Assembly: GCA_012719125.1 (NCBI GenBank)
Contig: JAAYAY010000026.1
Coordinates: forward strand, 1 to 64,000
Length of the DNA stretch: 64,000 bases
Reading direction: 5' to 3'
DNA from: Planctomycetaceae bacterium
GTDB lineage: Bacteria; Planctomycetota; Planctomycetia; Pirellulales; Thermoguttaceae
Below, in pieces: positions 26,749 through 35,964 of this stretch. Within the stretch, counting starts at the first letter, position 1. Each line of letters begins with the position of its first letter. The position numbers and the translations under genes were made by a program. Below the pieces are notes generated by a model. That model was not told the DNA's origin and made no database searches. It saw only the letters and a program-made list of their open reading frames with translations.

Positions 26749-28608
26749 ATGAGATCTTCCGTCTTTCTTGCACTCGTGGTCGCGTTCTGCGCCAGCTTCG
26801 TGCACGCCGCCGACCGCCCCAATGTCCTCTGGATCACCAGCGAAGACAACGGGCAGCAGCTCGGATGCTACGGCGACCAGTACGCCACCACGCCGAATCT
26901 CGACGGCATCGCGGCCAAGGGCACGATCTATCTGAACGCCTGGTCGAACGCTCCGGTCTGCGCCCCGGCGCGGACGACGATCATCTCGGGCGTCTATCCG
27001 CCGTCGACCGGCTCGCAGCACATGCGGAGTAGCGCCCCCATGCCGCCCTTCATGAAGATGTATCCCCAATACCTGCGCGAGGCCGGCTACTACTGCACGA
27101 ACAACTCCAAGGAAGACTACAACCTGATCAAGCCCGACGGCGTGTGGGACAATTCGAGCCGCAAGGGCCACTGGCGCAACCGCCAGCCGGGCCAGCCGTT
27201 CTTCGCCATCTTCAATTTCACCGTGACCCACGAGAGCCAGGTCCGCAAGCGGCCGCACACTGCCGTTCACGATCCGGCCAAGGTCCGCGTGCCGGCGTAT
27301 CATCCCGATACGCCGGAGGTTCGCCAGGATTGGGCCCAGTACTACGACAAGATCACCGAGATGGATACCCAGGCCGGCGAGGTGCTCAAGGAACTTGAGA
27401 AGGACGGCTTGGCCGACGATACGATCGTCTTCTACTACGGCGACCACGGCGCCGGCATGCCGCGGAGCAAGCGCTGGCCCTACGACTCCGGACTTCGCGT
27501 GCCGCTGATCGTTTCGATTCCACCCAAGTGGAAAGGCCTCGCTTCGCCCGACTACAAGGTGGGCGGATCGAGCGACCGGCTCGTCGGCTTTGTGGACCTG
27601 GCCCCCACGCTGCTGAGCCTGGTCGGCATCGAGCCGCCCGACTACATGCAGGGGCACGCCTTTCTCGGCAAGTACTGCCAGCCCGGGCCGAAATATGCCT
27701 TTGGATTTCGCGGGCGGATGGACGAACGCTACGACATGGTCCGTAGCGTCGGCGACGGGCGCTACGTCTACCTGAAGCACTACATGCCCCACAAGATCTA
27801 CGGGCAATACATCAACTACATGTTCCAGACGCCCACCACGCAGGTCTGGAAGGACCTTTACGACGCCGGCAAGCTCGAACCGCCCAAGACGTTCTTCTGG
27901 GAGACTAAGCCGGCCGAGGAACTTTACGACCTCGAGAGCGATCCCGACGAAGTCCACAACCTGGTCGACTCACCGGAGCACCGGGAGGTGCTGGCCCGGA
28001 TGCGCGAGGCTCACAAGGATTGGGTGTTCCGCATTCGCGATCTCGGCTTTCTGCCGGAGGGCGAGATGCACACTCGCGACCCCAACGTGTCGCCCTACGA
28101 GATGGGCCACGACCCGGCCAAGTACCCGCTCGAGAAGATCTTCGCCGCTGCCCAGGCTGCCAGTTCGCTTGAAGACGACGACGTACCCAAGGTGCTCAAG
28201 GCCTTTGGCGACGAGGACAGCGCCGTCCGCTACTGGGGCGCCATGGGGCTGCTGATGCGCGAGGCCGACGGCGTCAACGCCGGTCGCAAGGAACTCAACA
28301 AGGCCCTTGGCGACGAAGCGCCCTACGTTCGCATCGCTGCCGCCGAAGCTCTGGGCCGCTACGGAACCGATGAAGAAGCGGCCAAGGCGCTTGCCGTCCT
28401 CATGCCGCTGGCGAACGTCCAGGAGAGCGGGGCTTACCTGGCCCTGGCCGCCCTGGGCGCGATCGACTATATGGATGCTCGCGCCAAGAGTGCGGAGGCC
28501 GCCATCGAGGCCCTGCCGGTGCAGGCCAAGGGCATGCCCGACCGTGTCGGCAGCGGGTACTTGAAGAATTTGAAGGACAAGATTCTGCGGGACTTGCGGG
28601 GGGAGTGA
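26749..28608 (+). CDS. Secreted S1 sulfatase with a HEAT-repeat tail
   Basis: This 619-residue protein has a signal peptide (SVFLALVVAFCASFVHAA) and the type I sulfatase fold. C71 in VCAPARTTIISG fits the CxPxR motif, whose Cys becomes formylglycine. Metal ligands are suggested by TSEDNG and YYGDHGAG. The sulfatase domain spans roughly residues 22-470 and resembles the heparan N-sulfatase-like branch. From about residue 475 onward, HEAT-like repeats appear (KVLKAFGDEDSAVRYWGAMG; APYVRIAAAEALGRYG). It needs a formylglycine-generating enzyme for activity. The SUMF1-domain protein at 62.6 kb lacks the cysteines for that job. Confidence 0.92.
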   Translation: MRSSVFLALVVAFCASFVHAADRPNVLWITSEDNGQQLGCYGDQYATTPNLDGIAAKGTIYLNAWSNAPVCAPARTTIISGVYPPSTGSQHMRSSAPMPPFMKMYPQYLREAGYYCTNNSKEDYNLIKPDGVWDNSSRKGHWRNRQPGQPFFAIFNFTVTHESQVRKRPHTAVHDPAKVRVPAYHPDTPEVRQDWAQYYDKITEMDTQAGEVLKELEKDGLADDTIVFYYGDHGAGMPRSKRWPYDSGLRVPLIVSIPPKWKGLASPDYKVGGSSDRLVGFVDLAPTLLSLVGIEPPDYMQGHAFLGKYCQPGPKYAFGFRGRMDERYDMVRSVGDGRYVYLKHYMPHKIYGQYINYMFQTPTTQVWKDLYDAGKLEPPKTFFWETKPAEELYDLESDPDEVHNLVDSPEHREVLARMREAHKDWVFRIRDLGFLPEGEMHTRDPNVSPYEMGHDPAKYPLEKIFAAAQAASSLEDDDVPKVLKAFGDEDSAVRYWGAMGLLMREADGVNAGRKELNKALGDEAPYVRIAAAEALGRYGTDEEAAKALAVLMPLANVQESGAYLALAALGAIDYMDARAKSAEAAIEALPVQAKGMPDRVGSGYLKNLKDKILRDLRGE

Positions 28609-28683
28609 CTGCGAAGGCGTGCAGCACACGTACCGAACGGCGTGTCGCAGGCAGCCGCGATTTGGTCCAACGGCTCTTCTGTA

Positions 28684-28790
28684 GAACCCCGTTGGGGTTC
28701 AGGTTGTCTGGCCATGTACCCCCAGGGTGGCGCCTCGCGGCAGAGCCGCGTGGCTGACCCTGGGCTTTGATGTTTAACTGCTTCGCAGTA
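28684..28790 (+). repeat. Compound extragenic palindrome of CCCAGGGT/ACCCTGGG type
   Basis: Three stems follow one another: GAACCCCGTTGGGGTTC (28684-28700), CCCAGGGT/ACCCTGGG (28721-28728 and 28757-28764), and CTGCTTCGCAG (28778-28788). Related units occur at 41339-41440 (minus) and 41944-42027. It fills the gap between the sulfatase and esterase genes. Confidence 0.6.
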
Positions 28791-28835
28791 TGAAAGCACT
28801 ACTCACCACGTCTTCTATGAAAACGACCCGTCACG

Positions 28836-29750
28836 ATGAACCGCAAACTTGTCCTCTATCGCTGTGCTCTGACTACTGCCATGGGGTACTACATCCTCGC
28901 CCAGTTCGCCCTCGGCGGCGATCCCGCCAATTCTGTCAGCGCCTACACCATTCACAGAGCACTCCCCTTCTCCGAGACCGCCAAAGACCTGCGACTGGAT
29001 CTTTACGTTCCAAACGAAGCCGCTCAGCCGGTCCCTTGCGTGATCGTCATCCAGGGCGGCGGATTCCTGCCTCAGGACGGGCAGCGGTTCCGGCCCTTTG
29101 CTGAGTGCCTGGCGAAGAACGGACTGGCTGCCGCCCTCATTTCGTACCGCGGACGGCCCGATCACACCTATCGCGACACGATCGCCGACACCAAGGCGAC
29201 GGTCCGCTTCGTCCGCTGCGTGAGCAAACAGTACCACATCGACCCGGAGCGGATCGGGGCCACGGGCCGGTCGGCCGGCGGTACGCTGGCTGCATTGCTG
29301 GCGGTGACCGGCGGCATGGAGGAGTTCGAGGGCGACGGCGGGCACCCCGAGTTCTCCAGCCGCATCCAGGCCGCCGTGGCCTTCGCGGGCGTGTTCGACT
29401 TCGTCACGCGATTCACCGACGAGCAGCAGATCGCCCTGCAGCCCAAGTACAAGGCCAAGATCCAGACCAACGGCCAGTGGATCGGGACGCCGTTCTCGGC
29501 GGAAGACCGGGATTGGCTGAATGCTTCCGCCATTCGGCACGTCGACAAGGGCGACGCGCCTACGTTGTTTCTTCACTGCAAGGACGATGCCACCGTGCCC
29601 TGGCCCCAGTCGCGCGACATGTGCGAACGCATGAAGGCAGCCGGGGTCCGATCGGAGGTGAAGTACTACGATACCGGCGGACATGGCTTCAGCGGGCTGG
29701 CGGAGGGGCCCATGGAGGAGATGGTGCGGTTCTTTCGCGAAACGTTGTGA
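28836..29750 (+). CDS. Secreted alpha/beta-hydrolase (esterase-like)
   Basis: This is a 304-residue alpha/beta hydrolase of the BD-FAE/acetylxylan-esterase type. The N-terminus is a weak signal peptide. The oxyanion-hole region is VIQGGGFLPQDG. The nucleophile elbow GRSAGG carries S146. The acid is likely the Asp in FLHCKDDATVPW, and the His lies in DTGGHGFSGL. It probably removes ester substituents from polysaccharides, which would fit the sulfatase upstream. The isochorismatase-like gene follows 31 bp downstream, so they may share a transcript. Confidence 0.82.
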   Translation: MNRKLVLYRCALTTAMGYYILAQFALGGDPANSVSAYTIHRALPFSETAKDLRLDLYVPNEAAQPVPCVIVIQGGGFLPQDGQRFRPFAECLAKNGLAAALISYRGRPDHTYRDTIADTKATVRFVRCVSKQYHIDPERIGATGRSAGGTLAALLAVTGGMEEFEGDGGHPEFSSRIQAAVAFAGVFDFVTRFTDEQQIALQPKYKAKIQTNGQWIGTPFSAEDRDWLNASAIRHVDKGDAPTLFLHCKDDATVPWPQSRDMCERMKAAGVRSEVKYYDTGGHGFSGLAEGPMEEMVRFFRETL

Positions 29751-29781
29751 ATGGCAGACAAGTTTCTTCAAGGAGCCCCCT

Positions 29782-30720
29782 ATGGTCCAGTTCATCAAGC
29801 TGACGCGCCGTGAAGCTCTGATCGCTGCAACGCAGACGCTGACTGCAGCCACATTGGCCGGCTTGACTTTCGCGGCCGAACCGCAGACCGGCCGCACCGT
29901 TCCTGCCGTGCCCGGCAAGCTGGAACTCCGCTGGCGCCGGCGGAAAAAGGAGGGCGACACATTCCGGGTCATTGAAGAAACGGTGCATTGGGAAGCCTCG
30001 GAAACGGCAATCATCATCTGCGACATGTGGGCCGATCATCCCTGCAAGATGGCGGCCGTGCGGGTTGCCCGAATCGCCCCGCGGATGAACGAAGTCGTTT
30101 CCCTGGCTCGCGACCACGGCGTGGCGATCATTCATGCCCCGAGCAGCGGCGTGAAGCACTACGAAGACACGCCCTATCGGGCGAGGATGAAGGAGGCCAG
30201 GCCCGCGGAGCCGCCCGTGCCGATCAAGGGTTGGTGCTACTTCAACGAAGAAGTCGAAGGGCCGTGGCCGATCGTCGACGACGTGAAGCGGGAAGGGGCC
30301 AAGGTGAGCGGCTGCGACGATCCGGTGCCCCGCGACTATCCCGACTTCGATCGCCACGAGCATCCTGCCATCCAGATCATCGGCTACGACGGCGTGAGCG
30401 ACCAGGGCCAGGAGATCTACAACTTCCTGGAGCAGGAAGGCCGCAAGAACGTCGTCCTCATGGGCGTTCACACCAACATGTGTGTGCTCGGCCGCCCCTT
30501 CGGAATCCGCCAGCAGAAGTACCTCGGCAAGAACGTGGTTCTCTGCCGCGATCTGACCGACGGGTTGTACGACCCGCGCGACCCGCCCCACGTGAGCCAC
30601 GCTCGCGGCGTGGAACTCATCATCGAGCACATCGAGAAGTACTGGTGCCCGTCGATCCTGGGTGAGAGTCTGACGCGGGTGGTGCCGGGGAGTGCGGGAC
30701 CGGAGAATCCGCTTGGTTGA
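29782..30720 (+). CDS. Exported isochorismatase-family hydrolase
   Basis: This is a 312-residue cysteine hydrolase. AAGGAG at 29770-29775 precedes the ATG at 29782. A Tat-like signal (KLTRREALIAATQTLTAATL) points to export, which is unusual because most isochorismatase-family enzymes are cytoplasmic. The catalytic candidates are D81 in IIICDMWADHP and C234 in GVHTNMCVLGRP. The cis-peptide-type surroundings and a His-rich middle (DRHEHPAIQ) suggest an amide or nicotinamidase-like substrate, but this cannot be fixed from motifs. Confidence 0.82.
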   Translation: MVQFIKLTRREALIAATQTLTAATLAGLTFAAEPQTGRTVPAVPGKLELRWRRRKKEGDTFRVIEETVHWEASETAIIICDMWADHPCKMAAVRVARIAPRMNEVVSLARDHGVAIIHAPSSGVKHYEDTPYRARMKEARPAEPPVPIKGWCYFNEEVEGPWPIVDDVKREGAKVSGCDDPVPRDYPDFDRHEHPAIQIIGYDGVSDQGQEIYNFLEQEGRKNVVLMGVHTNMCVLGRPFGIRQQKYLGKNVVLCRDLTDGLYDPRDPPHVSHARGVELIIEHIEKYWCPSILGESLTRVVPGSAGPENPLG

Positions 30721-30893
30721 ACGGTCGGTGGTTCTCAGCGTTGCCTGGTACTTCGCCGTGCTTCCGTTAGTCACGTAGCGAAATGGTGCTTGGAAGAAGC
30801 ACACCTCTCGCGCCGCCCGGGGCGCTGGAATGGTGCATTTCCCGCCACTTCAGGAGCCATGCGGCACCCGGCACCTACAAGGGGGGCGTTTGG

Positions 30894-30922
30894 TTGTTTC
30901 GCTTGGCGGAACCAACTAGAAT
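30894..30922 (+). promoter_or_regulatory. Candidate sigma70 promoter for the MoxR gene
   Basis: TTGTTT at 30894-30899 and TAGAAT at 30917-30922 have an ideal 17-bp spacer. The MoxR ATG is about 100 bp downstream. This is the best promoter candidate in the 303-bp gap after the isochorismatase gene. Confidence 0.5.
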
Positions 30923-31023
30923 GGCCGGTGCGGTGGGTCTCGTCTGCTTCCGCTGAATGACGGTTGTTGGTGAGGTTGCCTGCGTGCAACCCATGTTCTT
31001 TGCGCGATTCCCTGAGGCGGTCC

Positions 31024-31977
31024 ATGTCGGAAGTAATGAACACGGCGAAGCGAATCATCGCCAACGCCGAAAAGGTGGTGGTCGGAAAACGGCGGCAGAT
31101 CATCCTCTCGCTCGTCTCCTGGTTCTGCGAAGGGCATATTCTGCTGGAAGACGTGCCCGGGGTGGCCAAGACAATCCTGGCCCGGACCCTGGCGGCCAGC
31201 GTCGGTTGCGCCTTCAAACGGGTGCAGTGCACGCCCGACCTGCTGCCTACCGACGTGACGGGCGCCTCGATCTTCAACCAGAAGAAGTCGGAATTCGAGT
31301 TCCGCCCCGGCCCCATCTTCGCCCAGATCGTGCTGGCCGACGAAATCAACCGCACCACGCCGCGAACCCAGGCCTCGCTGCTGGAGGCCATGGCCGAAGG
31401 GCGCGTGACGGTTGACGGCACCACCTACCAGTTGAAACCGCCGTTCCTGGTGATCGCCACCCAGAACCCGGTCGACCACGAGGGCACGTTCCCTCTGCCC
31501 GAGGCCCAGTTGGATCGCTTCCTCGTCCGTTTCAGTCTCGGCTACCCGAGCATGGACGAAGAACTGCAGATGCTCGCCATGCTGCAGCACTCCCATCCGC
31601 TCGACCAGCTCACGCCGGTTGCCACGGCCGACCAGATCGTGGCCTGCCAGAAGGCGGTCCGCGAGGTCCACATCGACGACAAGGTCCGGCGCTACATCAC
31701 CGAGATCGTCCACGCCACCCGGCAGCACGAAGACCTGAGCCTGGGCGGAAGTCCCCGGGCGTCGATCGCCCTGTTCCGCACCTCCCAGGCCATGGCCGCC
31801 ATCTACGGCCGGAATTTCGTGCAGCCCGACGACGTCAAACGTGTTGCCGGGCCTGTGCTCATGCACCGCCTGATCCTCAAACCCGAAAGCCGGCTCCGCA
31901 AGGTGACTGCGGCCGACGTGGTCGCCGAAGTCGTCGCCGACGTCCCCGTTCCGATCCTCAAGACCCAGGCCGGCTAG
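31024..31977 (+). CDS. MoxR-family AAA+ ATPase
   Basis: This 317-residue chaperone-like ATPase has Walker A EDVPGVAKTILART, Walker B VLADEINR with the typical NRTTPRTQASLLEAM pore region, sensor 1 IATQNPV, and a C-terminal lid (SPRASIALFRTSQAMAA). MoxR proteins usually help maturation of VWA or membrane complexes. It is paired with the DUF58 gene 109 bp downstream, a common arrangement. A perfect 21-bp inverted repeat lies between them. The usual VWA and transglutaminase partners do not follow here. Confidence 0.93.
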   Translation: MSEVMNTAKRIIANAEKVVVGKRRQIILSLVSWFCEGHILLEDVPGVAKTILARTLAASVGCAFKRVQCTPDLLPTDVTGASIFNQKKSEFEFRPGPIFAQIVLADEINRTTPRTQASLLEAMAEGRVTVDGTTYQLKPPFLVIATQNPVDHEGTFPLPEAQLDRFLVRFSLGYPSMDEELQMLAMLQHSHPLDQLTPVATADQIVACQKAVREVHIDDKVRRYITEIVHATRQHEDLSLGGSPRASIALFRTSQAMAAIYGRNFVQPDDVKRVAGPVLMHRLILKPESRLRKVTAADVVAEVVADVPVPILKTQAG

Positions 31978-31981
31978 CCAG

Positions 31982-32044
31982 GTAGGGTGCGTCTTGACGC
32001 ACCAAGAGCCCGAAGATAGCGCCGTGCGTCAAGACGCACCCTAC
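31982..32044. repeat. Perfect 21-bp inverted repeat between moxR and the DUF58 gene
   Basis: Arms 31982-32002 and 32024-32044 (GTAGGGTGCGTCTTGACGCAC and its complement, in two pieces) are fully complementary around a 21-base loop. It starts 5 bp after the MoxR stop. It may be a terminator, an attenuator or an mRNA-stabilising stem, or simply a repeat insertion. Confidence 0.8.
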
Positions 32045-32086
32045 ACAGACTCCCCCTGAACCCCGAACCCTGACATCTTCCTTCGC

Positions 32087-33397
32087 ATGAAGTGGCTCGT
32101 CCCCACGCTGCTGATTCTGCTCGTTGCCATGGTCTTCAACCTGGGCCTGCTGGCATATGCCATGTATGCGCTGCTGGGGGCGATGCTCGTGAGCCGGGTG
32201 ATGACTCGCCAGTGGGTGGAGCACCTGGGCGGCGAGCGCCGCTGCAATCGCGACGCCTGCAACGTCGGCGAGACGGTGGCGGTGGTCGTCACGGTCAAGA
32301 ATGAGGGCAGACTGCCGGTGGCCTGGGTGCTGATGGAAGATCTTCTGCCCCGCCAGGCCCTGGTGCAACGGCCGCCCAGGATCAAGGTCCACGGCAGCCG
32401 CCTGCAACTGGCGATGCTCGGCCGCGGAGGAACGAGGACCTTTCCTTACCAGCTCGAATTCAACCAGCGCGGCTATTACCAGATTGGCCCCCTAGTGCTG
32501 GAGACGGGCGATCTGTTCGGGCTCCATCGCCGCTGGCGAGCGGGCGCCGATCCGCACTTCGTGCTCGTCTACCCGGAAGTCGTGCCGCTCGAAGGCTATG
32601 ACGTCGCCTCGCGCCGCCCCATCGGCGAGGTCCGCATGAGCCACCGGCTGTTCGAGGACCCCACCCGCATCGCCGGGGTCCGCGCCTACCAGTCGGGCGA
32701 TCCGCTGAACCGGGTTCACTGGCGGGCGACGGCCCGGACCGGCGAGCTGCACAGCAAGGTCTACGAACCTTCGTCGATCGCCGGATCGACGATCCTGCTC
32801 GAATTCAATACGGCGGCCTACGACCCGAGCCACGAACCCTACTGTTCGGAACTGGCGGTCACCGCCACGGCCTCGCTGGCCAACGCCCTCTACCAGATGA
32901 ACCAGCAGGTTGGCCTGGTGACCAACGGCCGCGATGCGGCCGACCGCATTCGCCGCGAGGGCTGGGATCCCGATCCCCGCTCGCGCAAGGCGGCCTTCCG
33001 CTCCCGCGAAATGCTGGCCGCCAGCGATCGGCTGCGCCCCCAGATCGTCCCGACCGGTCGCGGGGCCGACCAACTGATGCGCATCCTGGAAACGCTTGCC
33101 CGGGTGGAACAGACCGACGGACTTAGTTTCGCCGGATTGGTGCTGGAGACGGCCAGCCGCCTGCCTCGCGATGCGACGGTGCTGGCTATCCTCCCCTCGG
33201 CCACGGCCGAGACGGCCGTCGCCCTGGGCAATCTCCGCCGCCAGGGCTTCGCGGTCGAGGCGATCGTTACCGCCTACTACGAGCACGACTTTGAAAAGGC
33301 CGCCGGAAACCTGCTGGCCGAAGGCGTCCCTCCGCGCCAATTGCGGGATCGCGACGGGATCGCCACAATGTGTAGAGACTACGTCCTCACCCGCTGA
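32087..33397 (+). CDS. DUF58 membrane protein
   Basis: This is a 436-residue protein with two N-terminal membrane helices (LVPTLLILLVAMVFNLGLLA; MYALLGAMLV), an Ig-like extracytoplasmic region (VTVKNEGRLPVAWVLMEDLLP), and the DUF58 signature RAYQSGDPLNRVHWRATARTG. A VWA-like fold follows (ILLEFNTAAYDP). It is the normal partner of the preceding MoxR ATPase. The start ATG at 32087 lacks a strong ribosome-binding site, which agrees with the repeat-separated junction. Confidence 0.9.
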   Translation: MKWLVPTLLILLVAMVFNLGLLAYAMYALLGAMLVSRVMTRQWVEHLGGERRCNRDACNVGETVAVVVTVKNEGRLPVAWVLMEDLLPRQALVQRPPRIKVHGSRLQLAMLGRGGTRTFPYQLEFNQRGYYQIGPLVLETGDLFGLHRRWRAGADPHFVLVYPEVVPLEGYDVASRRPIGEVRMSHRLFEDPTRIAGVRAYQSGDPLNRVHWRATARTGELHSKVYEPSSIAGSTILLEFNTAAYDPSHEPYCSELAVTATASLANALYQMNQQVGLVTNGRDAADRIRREGWDPDPRSRKAAFRSREMLAASDRLRPQIVPTGRGADQLMRILETLARVEQTDGLSFAGLVLETASRLPRDATVLAILPSATAETAVALGNLRRQGFAVEAIVTAYYEHDFEKAAGNLLAEGVPPRQLRDRDGIATMCRDYVLTR

Positions 33398-33427
33398 GCA
33401 CTTCGCGGAACGGTGGGAGAAGGGAAG

Positions 33428-33519
33428 AATGGAATGGTGGAATGGTGGAATAATGGGGTTTTGGCAATGCGCCCCCCATACCCGCCCATCATTCCATCAT
33501 TCCAGTATTCCAACATTCC
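33428..33519. repeat. GGAATGGT-rich inverted repeat
   Basis: The stretch at 33428-33457 holds tandem GGAATGGT-like units. The stretch at 33484-33519 holds their complements (ATTCCATC-type). Together they can form an imperfect long stem. It lies between the DUF58 and HAD genes. Confidence 0.55.
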
Positions 33520-33571
33520 TTTGCTCCATCCTCCCACCTCTGAACTGCCACATCGACTTGAATGGAGTGCC

Positions 33572-34189
33572 ATGGCGATACGATTCATCTTCTTCGATCT
33601 CGGAAAGGTCCTCGTTCACTTCGATTTGCACCGGATGATGCGGCAGGTATCCGAGGTGACGGGCGTCGACACCGACCGGATTGCCGCGGCCCTGTTCGAC
33701 GACCGACTCCACGAGCGATTCGAGCTCGGCGAGCTTACGATCGACGAGTATCATCGCGGCTTTTGCGAGCGGATCGGCCGGCAGCCCGACCTGGCCCGAC
33801 TACACCGGGCCGCGACCGAGTTTTTTGAATTGAACGTGAGCATTCTGCCCGTCGTCTCGGCCCTGGGGCAAACCCGTTTTCGCCTGGGGGTCCTGTCGAA
33901 CACCTGCGTGACCCATTGGGAATACTGCCGGCAGCGATACGCGTTCTTGCGGGAGTGTTTTCAGGTGCAGGTTCCGAGCTACTCGGTGGGCCTGCTCAAA
34001 CCGGGCAGGGAGATCTACGACCTGGCTGCACGGCGAGCCGGCGTTGCTCCCGACGAGGTTTTCTTCACCGACGACATTCTCGAGAACGTCGAAGGCGCCC
34101 GAGCCGCCGGTTGGCATGCCGCGCAGTTCACGGGCGCCCGGCAATTGGCGGAGGAATTGCGGAAGCGGGGCGTTCCGATGAATCTGTAG
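33572..34189 (+). CDS. HAD-superfamily phosphatase (YihX-like)
   Basis: This is a 205-residue HAD hydrolase. Motif I is FFDLGKVLVHFD, in the DLG form with the second Asp replaced, as in the alpha-glucose-1-phosphatase-like YihX subgroup. Motif II is LGVLSNT, motif III the Lys in GLLKPG, and motif IV FFTDDILENVEGA. The four-helix cap lies between motifs I and II. It is soluble with no signal peptide. The substrate is probably a small phosphorylated metabolite. Confidence 0.85.
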   Translation: MAIRFIFFDLGKVLVHFDLHRMMRQVSEVTGVDTDRIAAALFDDRLHERFELGELTIDEYHRGFCERIGRQPDLARLHRAATEFFELNVSILPVVSALGQTRFRLGVLSNTCVTHWEYCRQRYAFLRECFQVQVPSYSVGLLKPGREIYDLAARRAGVAPDEVFFTDDILENVEGARAAGWHAAQFTGARQLAEELRKRGVPMNL

Positions 34190-34440
34190 CGTTCGGCTTG
34201 TTGCGGAATTTCCCGGAAGATCGCAAGAAATCGCGAGATATCCGACGCCGATTCACGCCTCTGTGAGTCGTTCGACTGCCGTACTTCCTCATGGAACTCA
34301 GCGAGTTGTCGATATCCTCCGAGCCTCTGTGCGAGCAATCCTCTGCGGCGCGGCGGGTCGAAAGAGCCGATTGCTGTCATTTCGGCGGGAAACGAGGTAG
34401 AATGCGTCGTCGTCTTCTCAGCGGTGGTGGAGCGGTGCTC

Positions 34441-35964
34441 ATGCTTTTCACGGGACTTCGCAGCAGAACGAAGAAGCCTTCCCCAAGCGGGGACCAGCCG
34501 CCGCTGCAACGTTCAACCGCCGAGACGTCCCAAGCACACAAGCCGGAGGCCAAGGCTCTGAGAATCGCCTGTTCGTGCCAGTCCGGGAAGGAGCCCCCTC
34601 TCCGCGAGCATCGCTACTACGCCCGGACCGTCTCCGTCTGCTCGGTCTGCCGCCGCAAGATCGACGCCAAGATCGTCGAGCAGGACGGCAAGGCCTGGCT
34701 CGACAAGTACTGCCCCGAACACGGCCGGTCGCTCGTGCTGGTCAGCTCGTCCTTCACTCGCTACGTGGGCTCGGGGGCGGTCATGATCCACGGCCGGATA
34801 CCCGGTGAATTTGCCACCCAGGTGAAGAACGGCTGCCCGGAGGATTGCGGCTATTGCCCCCAGCACGAACAGCACGCGTGCAGCGGACTCGTCGAGATCA
34901 CCGACCAGTGCGACATGAACTGCCCGATTTGCTACGCCGATCCGGGCGGACGGGGACCGATCTCCTTCGAGGACTATTGCAGCCGGCTGGATACCTTGGA
35001 ACGTGTGGAAGGCACGATCGACGTCCTACAACTCTCGGGCGGAGAACCGGCGCTGCATCCGGAGCTGATCCCATTTCTGGAGGAAGCCCGGCGGCGCAGG
35101 CCGAATCGAGTCCTGCTGAACACCAACGGCCGCAGGATCGCCGCCGAGCCCGGCTTCGTGCAGGAGCTGGCCGTTTTCAAGGACGTTCTTGACGTGTACC
35201 TCCAGTACGACGGCGACTCGGCCGCCGCCAGTGAGCGACTGCGCGGCTACGATGCCAGGGCCGATCAGGAAACGGCCGTATCACAACTGGTCGAGGCCGG
35301 CATCAAGGTCAATCTGGTGGCCACTGTTACGTCGGAGAACCTCGCCGATGTACCGGCCCTGATCCAGCGGGCCGTCGCCACTCCCGGCGTGACCGGGCTG
35401 ACGTTCCAAACGCTCTCCTACTGCGGCCGGAATCGCTCGGCCGATTCGAGCCTGCGCGTGACGGCCTCGGATATCGTCGACTCCATGACCCGGCTGCCGT
35501 GGCTTACGGCTTCCGACGTCTTCCCGCTCCCCTGCTCGCACCCTTATTGCACCCAACTCTGCTATCTCTATTGCCGGCCGCGGCGAAAACCGTTCCCCAT
35601 GATTCGGCTGGCCAAGCCTCGCGAGATCGTCGATTCGGTGAAGAACCGCTTGTCGTTCAATGCGGCCACCATGGAGCAATTGACCCCCAAGATCCGTTGC
35701 GTCACGCTGGAGAACGGTCTGCGGTTCAGCAATATCCTGCCGGCCCTCGACCTGCGCCGGTTCTTTCGGAACGCGAATCGGGCCGAGTGGAAGGGGCGCA
35801 AGATCCTGCGAATCGTCGTCAAGCAGTTCATGGATGCGGAGACCTTCGACGCCGGCCGTGCGGCCCGTTGCTGCATCGGCGTGGTAACCGGCGACGGCCG
35901 CATTATCCCGTTCTGCAGCTACAACACGATCCACCGGGAGCGAGACCATGGCGCCGGAGCTTAG
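34441..35964 (+). CDS. Tes/MJ0619-like radical SAM protein (tetraether-synthase family)
   Basis: This is a 507-residue radical SAM enzyme. The [4Fe-4S] motif for SAM cleavage is C157-x3-C161-x2-C164 in QCDMNCPICYADPGG. Ahead of it lie a rubredoxin-like set (C67-x2-C70, then C91-PEH) and a C132/C136/C139/C147 group (GCPEDCGYCPQHEQHAC). Behind it lie C365/C370/C374/C378 (PCSHPYCTQLCYLYC), then RCC and IIPFCSYN. This cysteine map and length match what I recall of archaeal MJ0619 (Tes), which joins lipid chains to make tetraethers. Bacterial substrates are unproven. I chose the ATG at 34441 (GGAG 8 bp upstream); a TAGAAT lies at 34398-34403. Its stop overlaps the next gene by 17 nt. Confidence 0.82.
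   Translation: MLFTGLRSRTKKPSPSGDQPPLQRSTAETSQAHKPEAKALRIACSCQSGKEPPLREHRYYARTVSVCSVCRRKIDAKIVEQDGKAWLDKYCPEHGRSLVLVSSSFTRYVGSGAVMIHGRIPGEFATQVKNGCPEDCGYCPQHEQHACSGLVEITDQCDMNCPICYADPGGRGPISFEDYCSRLDTLERVEGTIDVLQLSGGEPALHPELIPFLEEARRRRPNRVLLNTNGRRIAAEPGFVQELAVFKDVLDVYLQYDGDSAAASERLRGYDARADQETAVSQLVEAGIKVNLVATVTSENLADVPALIQRAVATPGVTGLTFQTLSYCGRNRSADSSLRVTASDIVDSMTRLPWLTASDVFPLPCSHPYCTQLCYLYCRPRRKPFPMIRLAKPREIVDSVKNRLSFNAATMEQLTPKIRCVTLENGLRFSNILPALDLRRFFRNANRAEWKGRKILRIVVKQFMDAETFDAGRAARCCIGVVTGDGRIIPFCSYNTIHRERDHGAGA

Noticed and set aside
26734-27957. 407-residue open frame on the minus strand
   Set aside because: Opposite the sulfatase with its CxPxR motif. The antisense translation shows no domain.
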